A DNA stretch of 64,000 nucleotides from GCA-2720975 sp964469565 (lineage in GTDB: Bacteria; Planctomycetota; UBA1135; GCA-002686595): positions 124,001 through 188,000 of the forward strand of contig CAYXZD010000006.1 of the NCBI GenBank assembly GCA_964469565.1, given 5' to 3'. Below, in pieces: positions 54,503-63,588 of this stretch (position 1 is its first letter; each line of letters starts with the position of its first letter). The translations under genes were made by a program, and so were the position numbers. The notes under the pieces are model-generated. The model worked only from the letters and a program-made list of their open reading frames with translations. It made no database searches and was not told where the DNA came from.

Positions 54503-55705
54503 ATGGCCGAGACCGCCCTAGAAAGCACCGTCAGCGAAGGCATCTTTGATGTCGACCCCGTGCTCTGCATTGCCTGCGATGCCTGCTGCCAGGATTTCCC
54601 CGAGATCTTCTACATGGGCGGGGACGAGAAGGCTCACACCCTCGACGATCAAAAGGCTGACCTGTACAACGCTCGTAGCGTGGTGGATGTGTGTCCCACT
54701 GACGCTATCGGGTTTTCGGGAGAGCTGCCGCCGGCTGAGCTGACCGTCGAGCTCGATGAGGTGCCCGGTTGGGAAGCCGAGTGGGCCCGCCACCGAGGGC
54801 TACCCGAAAACCGCCTCGAACGGGATCGGCGCTACGGCCTCGACTTTGACGTCACTCAAGAAGATGGATACGTGGAGGTTGCCCTCAACCTTCCTACCCT
54901 GACTCCACCCGTGCGCGATCGATTCCGCTTCGACGCGCCCGAGTTGATGCCCGAGTACAACACTCACATCTACACCACCCCGGGCAAGCTCAACATCACC
55001 GGTTGGGTCAAGCCCATTTCCCCGAGTGACAAGGCGGACGTCAAACTCACCAAGGCCAAGATTTTGGCACTGACGCACACGTCCAACTCATTCCCGCGCC
55101 GGTTCACCACTCAGATTCCCCTACCTGAGGGAGAGGCCTTCGTGGGCTTCAAAGAGCGCTTCGATGCACACGGCCAGGTGCGCGTTTTGCTCTTCACCGA
55201 CCGGGCCAAGATGGAAGCCTGGCAGTGGAAGGCTCACTTCATCACCACCGACTGTACTGCCTGCGGCATTTGCGAACGGGTCTGTCCGACCAATGCGATC
55301 TCAAGCGGTGAACGCTTTTTCATCGAGCCTGAACTCTGCATCAATTGTTCGGTCTGCGGCGTCTACTGCCCCTTCGACGCCATCGATGATAGCGTTGAGG
55401 TCCTCGTCCCCAAGATCAAGCCCAAGCAGATCCCCAAGGCACTTGTGCACGACGAGCTTTGCACGGGCTGTGTGTTCTGCGTGGACGTGTGCCCCTTCGG
55501 AGCCATCGAAATGGAATCCATTGTGGAGCCGAGCGAGTATCCCCTGCCCCAAACCAGTCAGATTGCCTCGGTGACTGCAAAGCTGTGTACCTCCTGCAAG
55601 TTGTGCGAGCAGGTCTGTATCAAGGATGCCATTGAGGTTCCGCGGCCCCACCAATTCGCGGACATTGGCATGAGCTTCATGAGCTACATGACCGACGGGC
55701 ACTAG
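54503..55705 (+). CDS. multi-cluster ferredoxin-like iron-sulfur protein
   Basis: A 400-aa protein from ATG 54503; the frame upstream from 54398 is Pro/His-rich and unlikely. The N-terminus is a mono-cluster ferredoxin (CIACDACCQDFPEIF, then VCPTDAIG, C22/C25/C28/C64). The middle (about 75-245) has no Fe-S motif and looks beta-rich. The C-terminal third carries four further C-x2-C-x2-C sets: CTACGICERVCP, CINCSVCGVYCP, CTGCVFCVDVCP and CTSCKLCEQVCI. That makes up to five clusters. It resembles an electron-transfer subunit, but no partner oxidoreductase gene is adjacent. No signal peptide is seen, so it is probably cytoplasmic. Confidence 0.85.
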   Translation: MAETALESTVSEGIFDVDPVLCIACDACCQDFPEIFYMGGDEKAHTLDDQKADLYNARSVVDVCPTDAIGFSGELPPAELTVELDEVPGWEAEWARHRGLPENRLERDRRYGLDFDVTQEDGYVEVALNLPTLTPPVRDRFRFDAPELMPEYNTHIYTTPGKLNITGWVKPISPSDKADVKLTKAKILALTHTSNSFPRRFTTQIPLPEGEAFVGFKERFDAHGQVRVLLFTDRAKMEAWQWKAHFITTDCTACGICERVCPTNAISSGERFFIEPELCINCSVCGVYCPFDAIDDSVEVLVPKIKPKQIPKALVHDELCTGCVFCVDVCPFGAIEMESIVEPSEYPLPQTSQIASVTAKLCTSCKLCEQVCIKDAIEVPRPHQFADIGMSFMSYMTDGH

Positions 55706-55808
55706 AGGGACACAAAGCTGGTTCTCGGCGGGGGATTCCCCTCGGAGCATCACGAGTTCGAGGAACCTGGGGCGCTCCCAAAGCAGCCCCCCTGCCAAGT
55801 AATCAACC

Positions 55809-56726
55809 ATGCGTCCCCCCTCCCTTTCCCCCTCCGCTGCGCTCCTTGCAACCCTCGCCTGCGGGCTACTGACAGCACCCAGTCTTGCCCAGAAGCCCGG
55901 AACCTCTGAGCGCACCCTAGAGGTAGCGGGTGCCACCCGTGAATACATCCTGCATATCCCCAAGGGCTACAAGCACAGCCCCAAGCAGGAGGTTCCCCTC
56001 GTGCTCATGCTGCACGGGCGCGGCAGTAACGCAAAGGGGGCAGCCAGTGCCTACTACGGGTGGAAGACTTTGAGCGACAAGGAACGATTTGTCGTGGCCT
56101 TCCCCAGCGCCATCGGGTCCCCCACCAGTTGGCGGGGGAGCTGGAAAAAGGGCCAAGACAGCGATGCACCCTTCCTAGCTGAGTTGATCGACCGACTTGA
56201 TGAACAACTGCACATCAACTCTAAGCGTGTGTACATGACCGGCCACAGTAGTGGCGGTTTTATGAGCTACTCATTCGGCGTAACCCATCCCCAAAAGCTC
56301 GCCGCCATCGGCCCCATCGCGGGTCTGGTGATCGATGAGTCCAGGCCTGCGAGTCCGATTAGCGTGCTCTCCATGCACGGCATGGCAGACAAGATTGTCC
56401 CCTTTGGCAAGGAAGGATCATGGGGCACACCCACGGCCTTTGAATCCGCAGAGCTCTTTAGCCGCCATAACAAGTGCAAGGTCCATGAACAGACCAGCCT
56501 GCTCAAAGGCAAGGTGCACCTCGACACGTGGACCATCAAGAAACAGTCCAAGAGTCAAAAGAAGGGTCCTGCCAGCTTTCCCACGGTCAGGTTTTACAGC
56601 CTAGAGGGCGCCGGCCACGGCTGGCCCCAGAAAGGCAAGGACTCCATCGGTGCAACAGAGACCCTGTGGGATTTTTTCAAGACCCAGGAACGCCCCCAGT
56701 CCAAGGCCACGAAAAAGAAGAAGTAG
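55809..56726 (+). CDS. secreted PHB-depolymerase/feruloyl-esterase-like hydrolase
   Basis: A 305-aa alpha/beta hydrolase of the LpqC/poly(3-hydroxybutyrate) depolymerase type. It has a signal peptide (LLATLACGLLTAPSLAQ) and the family motifs REYILHIPKGY, PLVLMLHGRGSNAKG and WRGSWKKG. The nucleophile elbow GHSSGGFMSY has an intact Ser. VLSMHGMADKIVPF (probable Asp) and GAGHGWP (catalytic His) follow. It is therefore a probable active esterase. The C-terminal KATKKKK tail is very basic. It is convergent with dinB, with about 60 bases between stops. Confidence 0.92.
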   Translation: MRPPSLSPSAALLATLACGLLTAPSLAQKPGTSERTLEVAGATREYILHIPKGYKHSPKQEVPLVLMLHGRGSNAKGAASAYYGWKTLSDKERFVVAFPSAIGSPTSWRGSWKKGQDSDAPFLAELIDRLDEQLHINSKRVYMTGHSSGGFMSYSFGVTHPQKLAAIGPIAGLVIDESRPASPISVLSMHGMADKIVPFGKEGSWGTPTAFESAELFSRHNKCKVHEQTSLLKGKVHLDTWTIKKQSKSQKKGPASFPTVRFYSLEGAGHGWPQKGKDSIGATETLWDFFKTQERPQSKATKKKK

Positions 56727-56787
56727 GCCCGGGTGCTGCGCATGCGGGTCTGGCCAGCCCCCTACTTGAGCTCCCTACTCGCGCCCC

Positions 56788-58056
56788 CTACTCCGACGGC
56801 TTCGGTGCAGGCCGGTTGGCGTCCTCAGCGTCCTCACCCAACTGGCGCAGGAGGCTGGCGGGGATGACGGCCCGTCGTCCGTACCGGCGGCGGAGTCGAT
56901 CCATGCTCTCCGTCGCAGCTTTGAGTTTCTCGCTGCTGTCCAGCCAAGCCTGACGGCTACCCTGCCCTTCCCCACCACCCTCGTCGGCGCCGAACAGGGT
57001 GCCCTGGGCAGGTGCACGCACGTCCTCCAGCCTAGACATGTGCACCCCTAAGAGGCGCAGGGGTTTGGCATCGATCTTGAGCAGGAGTTCCTTGGCTGTC
57101 GCGAAGATTCGCGGACCGAGGTTGGTCGCAAACTCCAAAGTACGAGTACGCGTCACCGTCTTGAAATCTGAGTAACGGGCCTTGAGGGTCACCGTACGGC
57201 CCCGCAAGCCCTTATCCCGCAGGGTGAAGGCCACTTCTTCCGAGAAGTTGAGCAACAGGTTGCTGAGCTGTGCGAAGTCCCCGATGTCCTCGGGAAAGGT
57301 GCGCTCCATGCCGTGGGACTTCTCCACGCGAGCCGGGGAGACACGGCGCAGGTCGATCCCATGGGCGAGGTCGTGAATCCATAGGCCCGATGCACCAAAC
57401 TCACGCCGCACCTGCTCGCGCTCCAAACGCGCCAAGTCACCGATCGTCTGGACACCCTGCTGATTGAGGCGCTGGGCCGTGCGGGGTCCCACCCCGAAGA
57501 TCTTGGATACCGGCAGCGGATCGAGAACTGTGCGGACCTCATGCTCCTCAATGACACGAAAGCCATCGGGCTTATCGAGATCCGAGGCCAGCTTGGCGAG
57601 GAACTTGGTCGGAGCCACACCCACCGATGCCACGAGCCCGGTCTCGCGCAGGATATCGTCCCGCACCCGCTGACCCACCTGGCGCGCATCCCCGAAAAGC
57701 CTCTGACAACCCTCCACATCCAGAAAGGCCTCGTCCAAAGAGAGCGGTTCCACCACGGGTGTATAGCGCCGAAAGATCTCCATGACCTGCTTGCTAACGG
57801 CCGTGTAGCGATCAAAATCGGGGGGCAGCAACACCATGGACGGGCACTGTCGACGTGCCTCGGCGGTGGGCATGGCCGAGTGCACCCCATAGGCTCGTGC
57901 CTCGTAGCTCGCTGCGGAAATCACGCCCCGACTAGAGGCCGGCCCTCCCACGCAGACGGGCAAACCCGCCAAGGAGGGGTTGTCCCGAACTTCCACCGAC
58001 GCGTAGAACGCGTCCATGTCCACGTGCAGAATCGTGAGGCGTGAGGCCTGGGGCAT
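56788..58056 (-). CDS. dinB: DNA polymerase IV (Y-family translesion polymerase)
   Basis: A 422-aa Y-family polymerase. Key elements are HVDMDAFYASVE (metal-binding Asp), GVISAASYEARAYGVHSAMP, EPLSLDEAFLDVEGC (catalytic D-E), GVAPTKFLAKLASDLDKPDG, and the helix-hairpin-helix IFGVGPRTAQRLNQQGVQTIGDLA. The little-finger region follows. There is no clear beta-clamp box at the end that I can point to, but QGTLFG near residue 357 is in a suitable place and form. The start is ATG 58056. It is divergent from the thiolase-like gene at 58221. Confidence 0.95.
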   Translation of the reverse strand: MPQASRLTILHVDMDAFYASVEVRDNPSLAGLPVCVGGPASSRGVISAASYEARAYGVHSAMPTAEARRQCPSMVLLPPDFDRYTAVSKQVMEIFRRYTPVVEPLSLDEAFLDVEGCQRLFGDARQVGQRVRDDILRETGLVASVGVAPTKFLAKLASDLDKPDGFRVIEEHEVRTVLDPLPVSKIFGVGPRTAQRLNQQGVQTIGDLARLEREQVRREFGASGLWIHDLAHGIDLRRVSPARVEKSHGMERTFPEDIGDFAQLSNLLLNFSEEVAFTLRDKGLRGRTVTLKARYSDFKTVTRTRTLEFATNLGPRIFATAKELLLKIDAKPLRLLGVHMSRLEDVRAPAQGTLFGADEGGGEGQGSRQAWLDSSEKLKAATESMDRLRRRYGRRAVIPASLLRQLGEDAEDANRPAPKPSE

Positions 58057-58220
58057 GGCCGGAAGGGGGGCTTGGGGGTAACTGGAACCGGGACCGCTCG
58101 CCGGGACCGGGAGCAGTCCTCGCAGCGGGGCCCCCTAGGGTGCCTTGGGGGTGGGGAAACCGTCAACCGTACCCAGCCCCAGCCCTAGACCCCTCGCCCG
58201 CTGGGCCCCATGATGGCCCC

Positions 58221-59261
58221 ATGCAGCTAGAGTCTGTCCAAATCCGCGCCCTGGCCCACGCCCTGCCCGAAGAGATCGTAACCAGCGATGCCCTTGAGCT
58301 GCGCATGGCGGCCACCTATGAACGGCTCGGACTCCACGTGGGACGGCTTGAGCTCATGAGCGGCATACGCGAACGACGCTTCTGGCCGCGGGGCACGCGC
58401 CCGAGTCAAGTGGCTGCTCAAGCGGGGCAGCGTGCACTCGAGCAAGCGGACCACCGTCCCGGCGATGTCGGCTGCTTGATCTACGCCGCCGTGTGCAGAG
58501 ACTTCATGGAGCCCGCTACGGCCTCGGTCGTGCACGCATTGCTCGGGCTCAGCCCCCAGTGCCAAGCCTTCGACTTGAGCAACGCGTGCTTGGGTTTTGC
58601 CAACGCCATGCTTGTGGCCGGCGGCATGATCGAACGGGGCGAGGTGAGCTCTGCCCTCGTCGTCGCGGGAGAGGACGGCAGGCCACTCGTGGAAGAGACC
58701 CTGCGCGTGCTCAACGAAGACGAGCAAACAACCCGAGCAACCATCAAGACTTCCTACGCATCACTCACCATTGGCTCGGGGGCCGCCGCTTGCCTGTTGA
58801 CTCGCACACGACCCGAATCGTCCCCCGCATTGCGATTGCTCGGAGGAGTCGGGCTCGCCGCGACGGAACACCATACCTTGTGTTCTGGCGATCGCAGTGA
58901 CACCGGTAGTGGGCCGCTGATGGACACAGACTCCGAAGCCCTACTTCTCGTCGGAGTCGAACTGGCCCAACAAACCTGGAGTCACTTCCAAGCGACCACC
59001 GGCTGGACAGGCGATACCGTCGACCGCTTCGTCACGCACCAGGTGGGACGCGCACACAAGCGGGCCCTCTTCGAAGCACTCGATCTCGACCATTCCAAGG
59101 ACTACACCAGCGTGGAGTTTCTCGGCAACATGGGTTCAGTCTCCCTCCCCGTGACCCTTTCTCTAGCCATCGAAGAGGGATTCATCCACGCCAATCATAG
59201 AATCGCATTGCAAGGGATCGGTAGCGGCCTCCAATGCCAGATGTTGGCTCTGCAATGGTGA
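58221..59261 (+). CDS. OleA/KAS III-like thiolase-superfamily enzyme
   Basis: A 346-aa ketoacyl synthase III-like protein from ATG 58221; the longer frame from 58041 has a Pro/Gly-rich, non-homologous leader. Cys123 in DLSNACLGFANAM, His in VTHQVGRAH and Asn in FLGNMGSVSLPVTLS form the KAS III triad. LELMSGIRERRFWPRGTRPSQVA resembles OleA, which condenses two acyl-CoA molecules. No OleB, OleC or OleD gene follows, so the product is unclear. The next gene is a membrane GDSL hydrolase whose start lies close to this stop. Confidence 0.85.
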   Translation: MQLESVQIRALAHALPEEIVTSDALELRMAATYERLGLHVGRLELMSGIRERRFWPRGTRPSQVAAQAGQRALEQADHRPGDVGCLIYAAVCRDFMEPATASVVHALLGLSPQCQAFDLSNACLGFANAMLVAGGMIERGEVSSALVVAGEDGRPLVEETLRVLNEDEQTTRATIKTSYASLTIGSGAAACLLTRTRPESSPALRLLGGVGLAATEHHTLCSGDRSDTGSGPLMDTDSEALLLVGVELAQQTWSHFQATTGWTGDTVDRFVTHQVGRAHKRALFEALDLDHSKDYTSVEFLGNMGSVSLPVTLSLAIEEGFIHANHRIALQGIGSGLQCQMLALQW

Positions 59262-59272
59262 CACAAGCGCCC

Positions 59273-60316
59273 ATGACCTCCAGCTCCCCCCCCACTTCCC
59301 CCTCCGTCCAAGGTCCCAAACGCATGGGCATCCCCGGTCGCCTAGGCCTTGTGGCCCTAGGCCTGATCCTGTCCCTCGGCCTTGTGGAAATCGGGCTTCG
59401 GGTAGCCGGGATGGAGTTCCACATGCACCCAGTCAAACTGGAGTTTGGTTACCCCGATCCCCAGGTCATGGAGGATTACTTCAGCCCCCACCCCCAATAC
59501 CTCTGGGCTCCCAAGGGCTACGCCGATCGCGCAGCCCAAGCCCGCGACCAAGCCCCCTACTTGGTGTTTTCAGGATGCTCCTGCACGGCCTGGGGCCGCT
59601 TTGCTCAACCCCTGGCCAAACGCGTCAAGAAACACCCCGGCGCTGAGCCGCTCAACTTCATCAACATGGCCTGCGCCGGCTGGTCGAGTTTTTCAGGTCT
59701 GCAGCAGATGAAGCACGACATCATCGACGTCGCACCCAAAGTCATGACGATCTACTTCGGGTGGAACGATCACTGGGTGGGATACGGGGTCAATGACAAG
59801 ACAGCAGGCAAGCTAGCCTCTTCATCCCTGCTCCAAAACCAGGACCTGCGCATCGTTCAGCTACTCACGCGCCTCAGGGTCTCCAAGGAGCGACAAGTCG
59901 CCGACGACGGTCAGCGTCCCATTCGAGTCAGCTTGGCAGACTTCCGGTCCAACATTGAAGAGATGGTCGACCTGGCCCACGCCAACAAGATTCAACCCGT
60001 TCTCATGACCGCTCCCACATCTCACCAAATCGGACACGAACCCGAGTACCTGCGTGGGCGCTGGATCGAGAACCTCGACGAGCTTGTGCCCCTGCACCAA
60101 AGCTATGTGGATGTGGTCCGAGAGATCGCCGCCGAAAAACAGGTTGTCCTGTGCGACCTTGCGAACATTTTCGAGCAGTTTCCGCGCGAGGAGTTAGACA
60201 CGTATCTCATGAAGGACGGCATTCACTTTACCCCCGAGGGGGGCAAGAAAGTCGGAGCCTTGCTGTTTGAGTGTCTGCGGGACAATGAGCTCTTACCCAT
60301 GGCCCAGGACTCCTAG
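59273..60316 (+). CDS. membrane-anchored SGNH/GDSL-like hydrolase
   Basis: A 347-aa protein from ATG 59273; ATG 59255, which overlaps the preceding stop, is an alternative. It has a single N-terminal transmembrane segment (LGLVALGLILSLGLVEIGLRV). The SGNH blocks are visible: block I as FSGCSCTAWG with Ser retained but Asp of GDS replaced by Cys, block III as FGWNDHW and block V as DGIHFTPEGG. Many such membrane proteins act on surface polysaccharide acyl groups. It probably follows the OleA-like gene as a pair. Its TAG is directly against the stop of the convergent sulfatase-like gene at 60317. Confidence 0.85.
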   Translation: MTSSSPPTSPSVQGPKRMGIPGRLGLVALGLILSLGLVEIGLRVAGMEFHMHPVKLEFGYPDPQVMEDYFSPHPQYLWAPKGYADRAAQARDQAPYLVFSGCSCTAWGRFAQPLAKRVKKHPGAEPLNFINMACAGWSSFSGLQQMKHDIIDVAPKVMTIYFGWNDHWVGYGVNDKTAGKLASSSLLQNQDLRIVQLLTRLRVSKERQVADDGQRPIRVSLADFRSNIEEMVDLAHANKIQPVLMTAPTSHQIGHEPEYLRGRWIENLDELVPLHQSYVDVVREIAAEKQVVLCDLANIFEQFPREELDTYLMKDGIHFTPEGGKKVGALLFECLRDNELLPMAQDS

Positions 60317-61804
60317 CTACTCATCCTCGAGGCCTTGGTTTTCCGGGGCCAGATCATCCTGCTCGTCGCCGCCAAGGTAGCCGATGGCTTCCAACTGAGC
60401 GGCTGCGGCCTCGCTCAACTCGCCATCGAGGAGCACAGGGGCCGACCGCGGAAACTGCCTCTCCCAGTCGTCCAAATAGGAACGCATGTCGCGCACCCGC
60501 TTGCGCTGCTTACCCGAGGCATCGGTCCGTTGGCCGTTGGGCGGGGATCCGAGGGCCTGCAGTTCATGGCGTGGGAGGCCGGGGTGTTTCACACGGTTAC
60601 TGATGTATTGCCATTCCTGCCCCTGGGCAGCGAGCTTGTTGGCGCCTCTGAAGAAGGTCTCCGTCACAATAAACTCCGGCGCCGCGGAGCTGGGGTTCCG
60701 CCCAAAGAGCAGCGGCCAAGCGGAACGGCCGATGGCTGCCGCGGCCGGGGCCTGCCCTAACCCTTCCAAGACTGTGGGGAGGACGTCGAGCAGGCGCAGA
60801 GGATTCCCTATACGCCGTGTGCTAGGCGCTCCGGGTGCACCGGATGACCAAGCGGGGTGGAAAAGTAGCCAAGGGACGTGCGTGCTGGACTCATACAGGA
60901 GCGAGCCGTGACCCGCTGAGCGCACCACGCCGGGGTGGTCAGCCAGGCCCTCTCCATGGTCACTCAATACAACAAAGAGCGTGTTGTCCCACCCAGGCAG
61001 GGCACTGACCGCTTGCACAAACTCTTCCACATCGTCGGTGACTTGGCGTACGGCACGCAGGTAACCCGGATGCTCGCTGCCCTCGAACAGGTCCGTATAG
61101 TCAGGGCGTAGGTAGATGGGTTTTTTATGTTCGTGAACTTCCATCAAGTTGACCTGGATGAAAGCCGGTCGGGTGCCGTTCATGTGCTGAGCGAATCGGA
61201 GGCATTCATCGAGCACCTCCGGTGACGACCGCAAGGGAGCCTTCAAGTACGAGGTGGTTCCCTCGGGCACCCCATCGCCGGGCATGTGAAACACCACCGA
61301 ACTATCCGCATACTCCTCGAAGCCCTGATCAAAATTGTAGCGACTGTTCAAGTTGGGATTGGCCGTCACCCCAAAGGTCGCGTACCCGGCCTCTTGTAGA
61401 ATCTCAGCGAGGGTCTCAGCCTCATCTGGCACGCGCTGGCCGTCCTCTAAATAAAGGCCAAGGCTGCGCGGGTAGCGCGAAGTCAACAGTGACCCCACCG
61501 AGGGCAGAGTCCAACTCGACTGAGCCGTCACCCTGTCGAACTGAACGCCCCCTTCGGCCAATCGTGTCCACGCCGGTGATGTGTCTTGCTCGCACCCGTA
61601 ACTGGTCAGGCGATCGGCCCGCAGGGTGTCGATGATGATCATGACCAGATTGGTCGGACGCTCAGGAGTGACCTCCATCGAGCATCCAACTGAAAGCAGA
61701 GCCACCGCCAAAGGTGCCCCCAACATCCAGCGCGTGTTCGCTTGGCCTGCAATCGTCCGCGAGCCATTCGACGTTGCTCGCGGCCAGCCGCCCGATCCGA
61801 TCAT
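60317..61804 (-). CDS. lipoprotein of the sulfatase/alkaline-phosphatase superfamily, Thr-type
   Basis: A 495-aa protein with signal peptide and lipobox (LLSVGCS), then NLVMIIIDTLRADRLTSYGCEQDTSP with metal-binding Asp residues. At the position of the sulfatase Cys it reads SSWTLPSVGSLLTSRYP, so the nucleophile would be Thr rather than Cys or Ser. That is usual in the phosphatase/phosphotransferase branch, so activation by a formylglycine-generating enzyme is not expected. DHGEGLADHPGVVRSAGHGSLLYESSTHVPWLL matches the later active-site residues. It overlaps the upstream GT-C gene by four bases (ATGA), so it is cotranscribed and may modify a glycan or lipid made by it. Confidence 0.88.
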   Translation of the reverse strand: MIGSGGWPRATSNGSRTIAGQANTRWMLGAPLAVALLSVGCSMEVTPERPTNLVMIIIDTLRADRLTSYGCEQDTSPAWTRLAEGGVQFDRVTAQSSWTLPSVGSLLTSRYPRSLGLYLEDGQRVPDEAETLAEILQEAGYATFGVTANPNLNSRYNFDQGFEEYADSSVVFHMPGDGVPEGTTSYLKAPLRSSPEVLDECLRFAQHMNGTRPAFIQVNLMEVHEHKKPIYLRPDYTDLFEGSEHPGYLRAVRQVTDDVEEFVQAVSALPGWDNTLFVVLSDHGEGLADHPGVVRSAGHGSLLYESSTHVPWLLFHPAWSSGAPGAPSTRRIGNPLRLLDVLPTVLEGLGQAPAAAAIGRSAWPLLFGRNPSSAAPEFIVTETFFRGANKLAAQGQEWQYISNRVKHPGLPRHELQALGSPPNGQRTDASGKQRKRVRDMRSYLDDWERQFPRSAPVLLDGELSEAAAAQLEAIGYLGGDEQDDLAPENQGLEDE

Positions 61805-63372
61805 GGCATCACCCCAGCTCGCACAAACATGTTGAGGAATCCTGATCGCCCCGTTAGGGGCAAGCTATAGGGCTTGTACTCAGCATAGAATTCCGGAGCA
61901 TGTGCGATCTCGATCTCGCTAATGCTGAACGCCTGCTTGCGAGCCAGATTCTTCCAGTTCTTGTTCTGGTCGAGGCGCTTGGGAGTGGCCATTAGGCGCA
62001 GGAACAGAATCACCTCCGGCGCACGTCCAAGAACGTAATGACCATCACCCTTCAGGTGCCCCTCAAGGTCGCCCGACATTTCTGGCTTGGCGTCGACCTG
62101 TGCAATATGGCGATCACTCAAGCCCATCATGTCGATACAACGCCGTTTGGAGAAGAAAGGCACCCGTCCTGCGGCGGTGGCTGCAATCCATGCATCCTCC
62201 GGCAGACATTCGTTGAGTTGCTTGCCCACCGCGACAAGATCGGCATGCCGGTCCACTTGGTCGGGCCAGAAGTCGGCATGGCTCTGTGCGAGTCCCGCGC
62301 TTGCCACGAGTAGCAGGACAAACACCCCCTTGATGCGTCCTCGGGTCTTGGCTGTGGACGCGTAGGTGTGGGCCCACGAAAACGAGGCGCCGGCCAGTGC
62401 GCTCCAAAGAGGAAAGATGGGTAGCAGGAAGCGGAAGGTCGGCATGTAGTCGCCGCCCACATAGATCACGTAGGATGCAAACAGGGTCGTAACCCAAAGG
62501 ACCGTGAAGGTCTTAGATCGATTGGGGGAGAGTAACCCCAAGAAATAGGGGGCGATGATCAGCGGCAACCCGAAGCTAAACATGGCGCGGCCAACGTAGC
62601 GCAGGCCCTCAAGTTGAATGGTGAGATCTGAGGCCACCTTTGCGTGAAATGTGTTGGGCACCCAAGCCTCGTACGTTGCGTGCCGCCACAAGGCGTGAGT
62701 CCCGACAACAAGAATGAAAGGCAGTCCTCGCTGCAAGGCGCCCTGTAGCCACTCGCGCAAGGACAAACGCTGAATTCGAGAACGGGCCGCATCGGCCAAT
62801 TCAAGCAACCCAAAGACCATGACGCCCTCGGGTCGGGTCAATGCAGCGGCGGCCCACAGGAATCCCGACCCCACATTCGCGGCCGTGGAGCGACTCGGGC
62901 CATGCATGCGAGGCAAGAGAGCCGCGACCAGCAGGACCGTGAACATCGACGTCTCCAGCCCCCCAGTGGCATGAACGCGCAGGGTCGGCTGCAAGGCAAA
63001 CAAGACCATGGCAGCGGCGGCAAACACAGGCTTGGCCCCAAGCGCCCGTGCGAGCAATCCACACAGTACCGTGGCGAGCAAGGTGAAAAACAGGCCGAGC
63101 CAGGGGCCCAGCACTTCGGGATCAAGCCCAAGCTGCATGCCGCCAGCAATCAGCACCGTCCACAAAAAGTTGGTGTAGCCCTCAACAGGTTCCTCCCCCA
63201 CGTTGAAGACAAGGCCATGGCCCTGCACGAAGTGCTCGGCATAGCGATAGGTGATGTAGGCATCGTCTTGGGGCGCGTCGGTACCCAACAGGGGGATGAC
63301 AAGCGCGAGAACGAGGGCCAAAGCGACCAAGAACCGGGGGGATGAGCGCGAATGCAGTTGGGGAGGACCCAT
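61801..63372 (-). CDS. GT-C-type membrane glycosyltransferase (arabinofuranosyltransferase-like)
   Basis: A 523-aa integral membrane protein with about 9-10 hydrophobic segments. After the first one it reads APQDDAYITYRYAEHFVQGHGLVFNVGEEPVEGYTNFLW. This DDAYITYRYA ... EGYTxFLW motif is familiar from AftB-like polyprenyl-phosphate-sugar-dependent transferases. The DD pair is the probable catalytic site of the GT-C fold. A soluble C-terminal region follows (about 390-523). The start is ATG 63372. It is coupled to the Thr-type sulfatase-like gene downstream. Confidence 0.85.
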   Translation of the reverse strand: MGPPQLHSRSSPRFLVALALVLALVIPLLGTDAPQDDAYITYRYAEHFVQGHGLVFNVGEEPVEGYTNFLWTVLIAGGMQLGLDPEVLGPWLGLFFTLLATVLCGLLARALGAKPVFAAAAMVLFALQPTLRVHATGGLETSMFTVLLVAALLPRMHGPSRSTAANVGSGFLWAAAALTRPEGVMVFGLLELADAARSRIQRLSLREWLQGALQRGLPFILVVGTHALWRHATYEAWVPNTFHAKVASDLTIQLEGLRYVGRAMFSFGLPLIIAPYFLGLLSPNRSKTFTVLWVTTLFASYVIYVGGDYMPTFRFLLPIFPLWSALAGASFSWAHTYASTAKTRGRIKGVFVLLLVASAGLAQSHADFWPDQVDRHADLVAVGKQLNECLPEDAWIAATAAGRVPFFSKRRCIDMMGLSDRHIAQVDAKPEMSGDLEGHLKGDGHYVLGRAPEVILFLRLMATPKRLDQNKNWKNLARKQAFSISEIEIAHAPEFYAEYKPYSLPLTGRSGFLNMFVRAGVMP

Positions 63373-63588
63373 GGGGACAGGGTAGCGGGTGCATGCGGCA
63401 AAGGGAATGAATGCCTAGGGGGTGAACACGGACGTACGGAGTCGCACACCCGTTCGACGCTGTCCGGTCACCAGGTACCCGGTGGAGTGACATCTGGGGC
63501 TGAGATTCGCTCACCTGGTAAGGAGTGAACCCGAAGCGGCGGACAGGCGCGTGACTCCGTATCTCCCGCAGCCTTCAATCCCGGGCAA

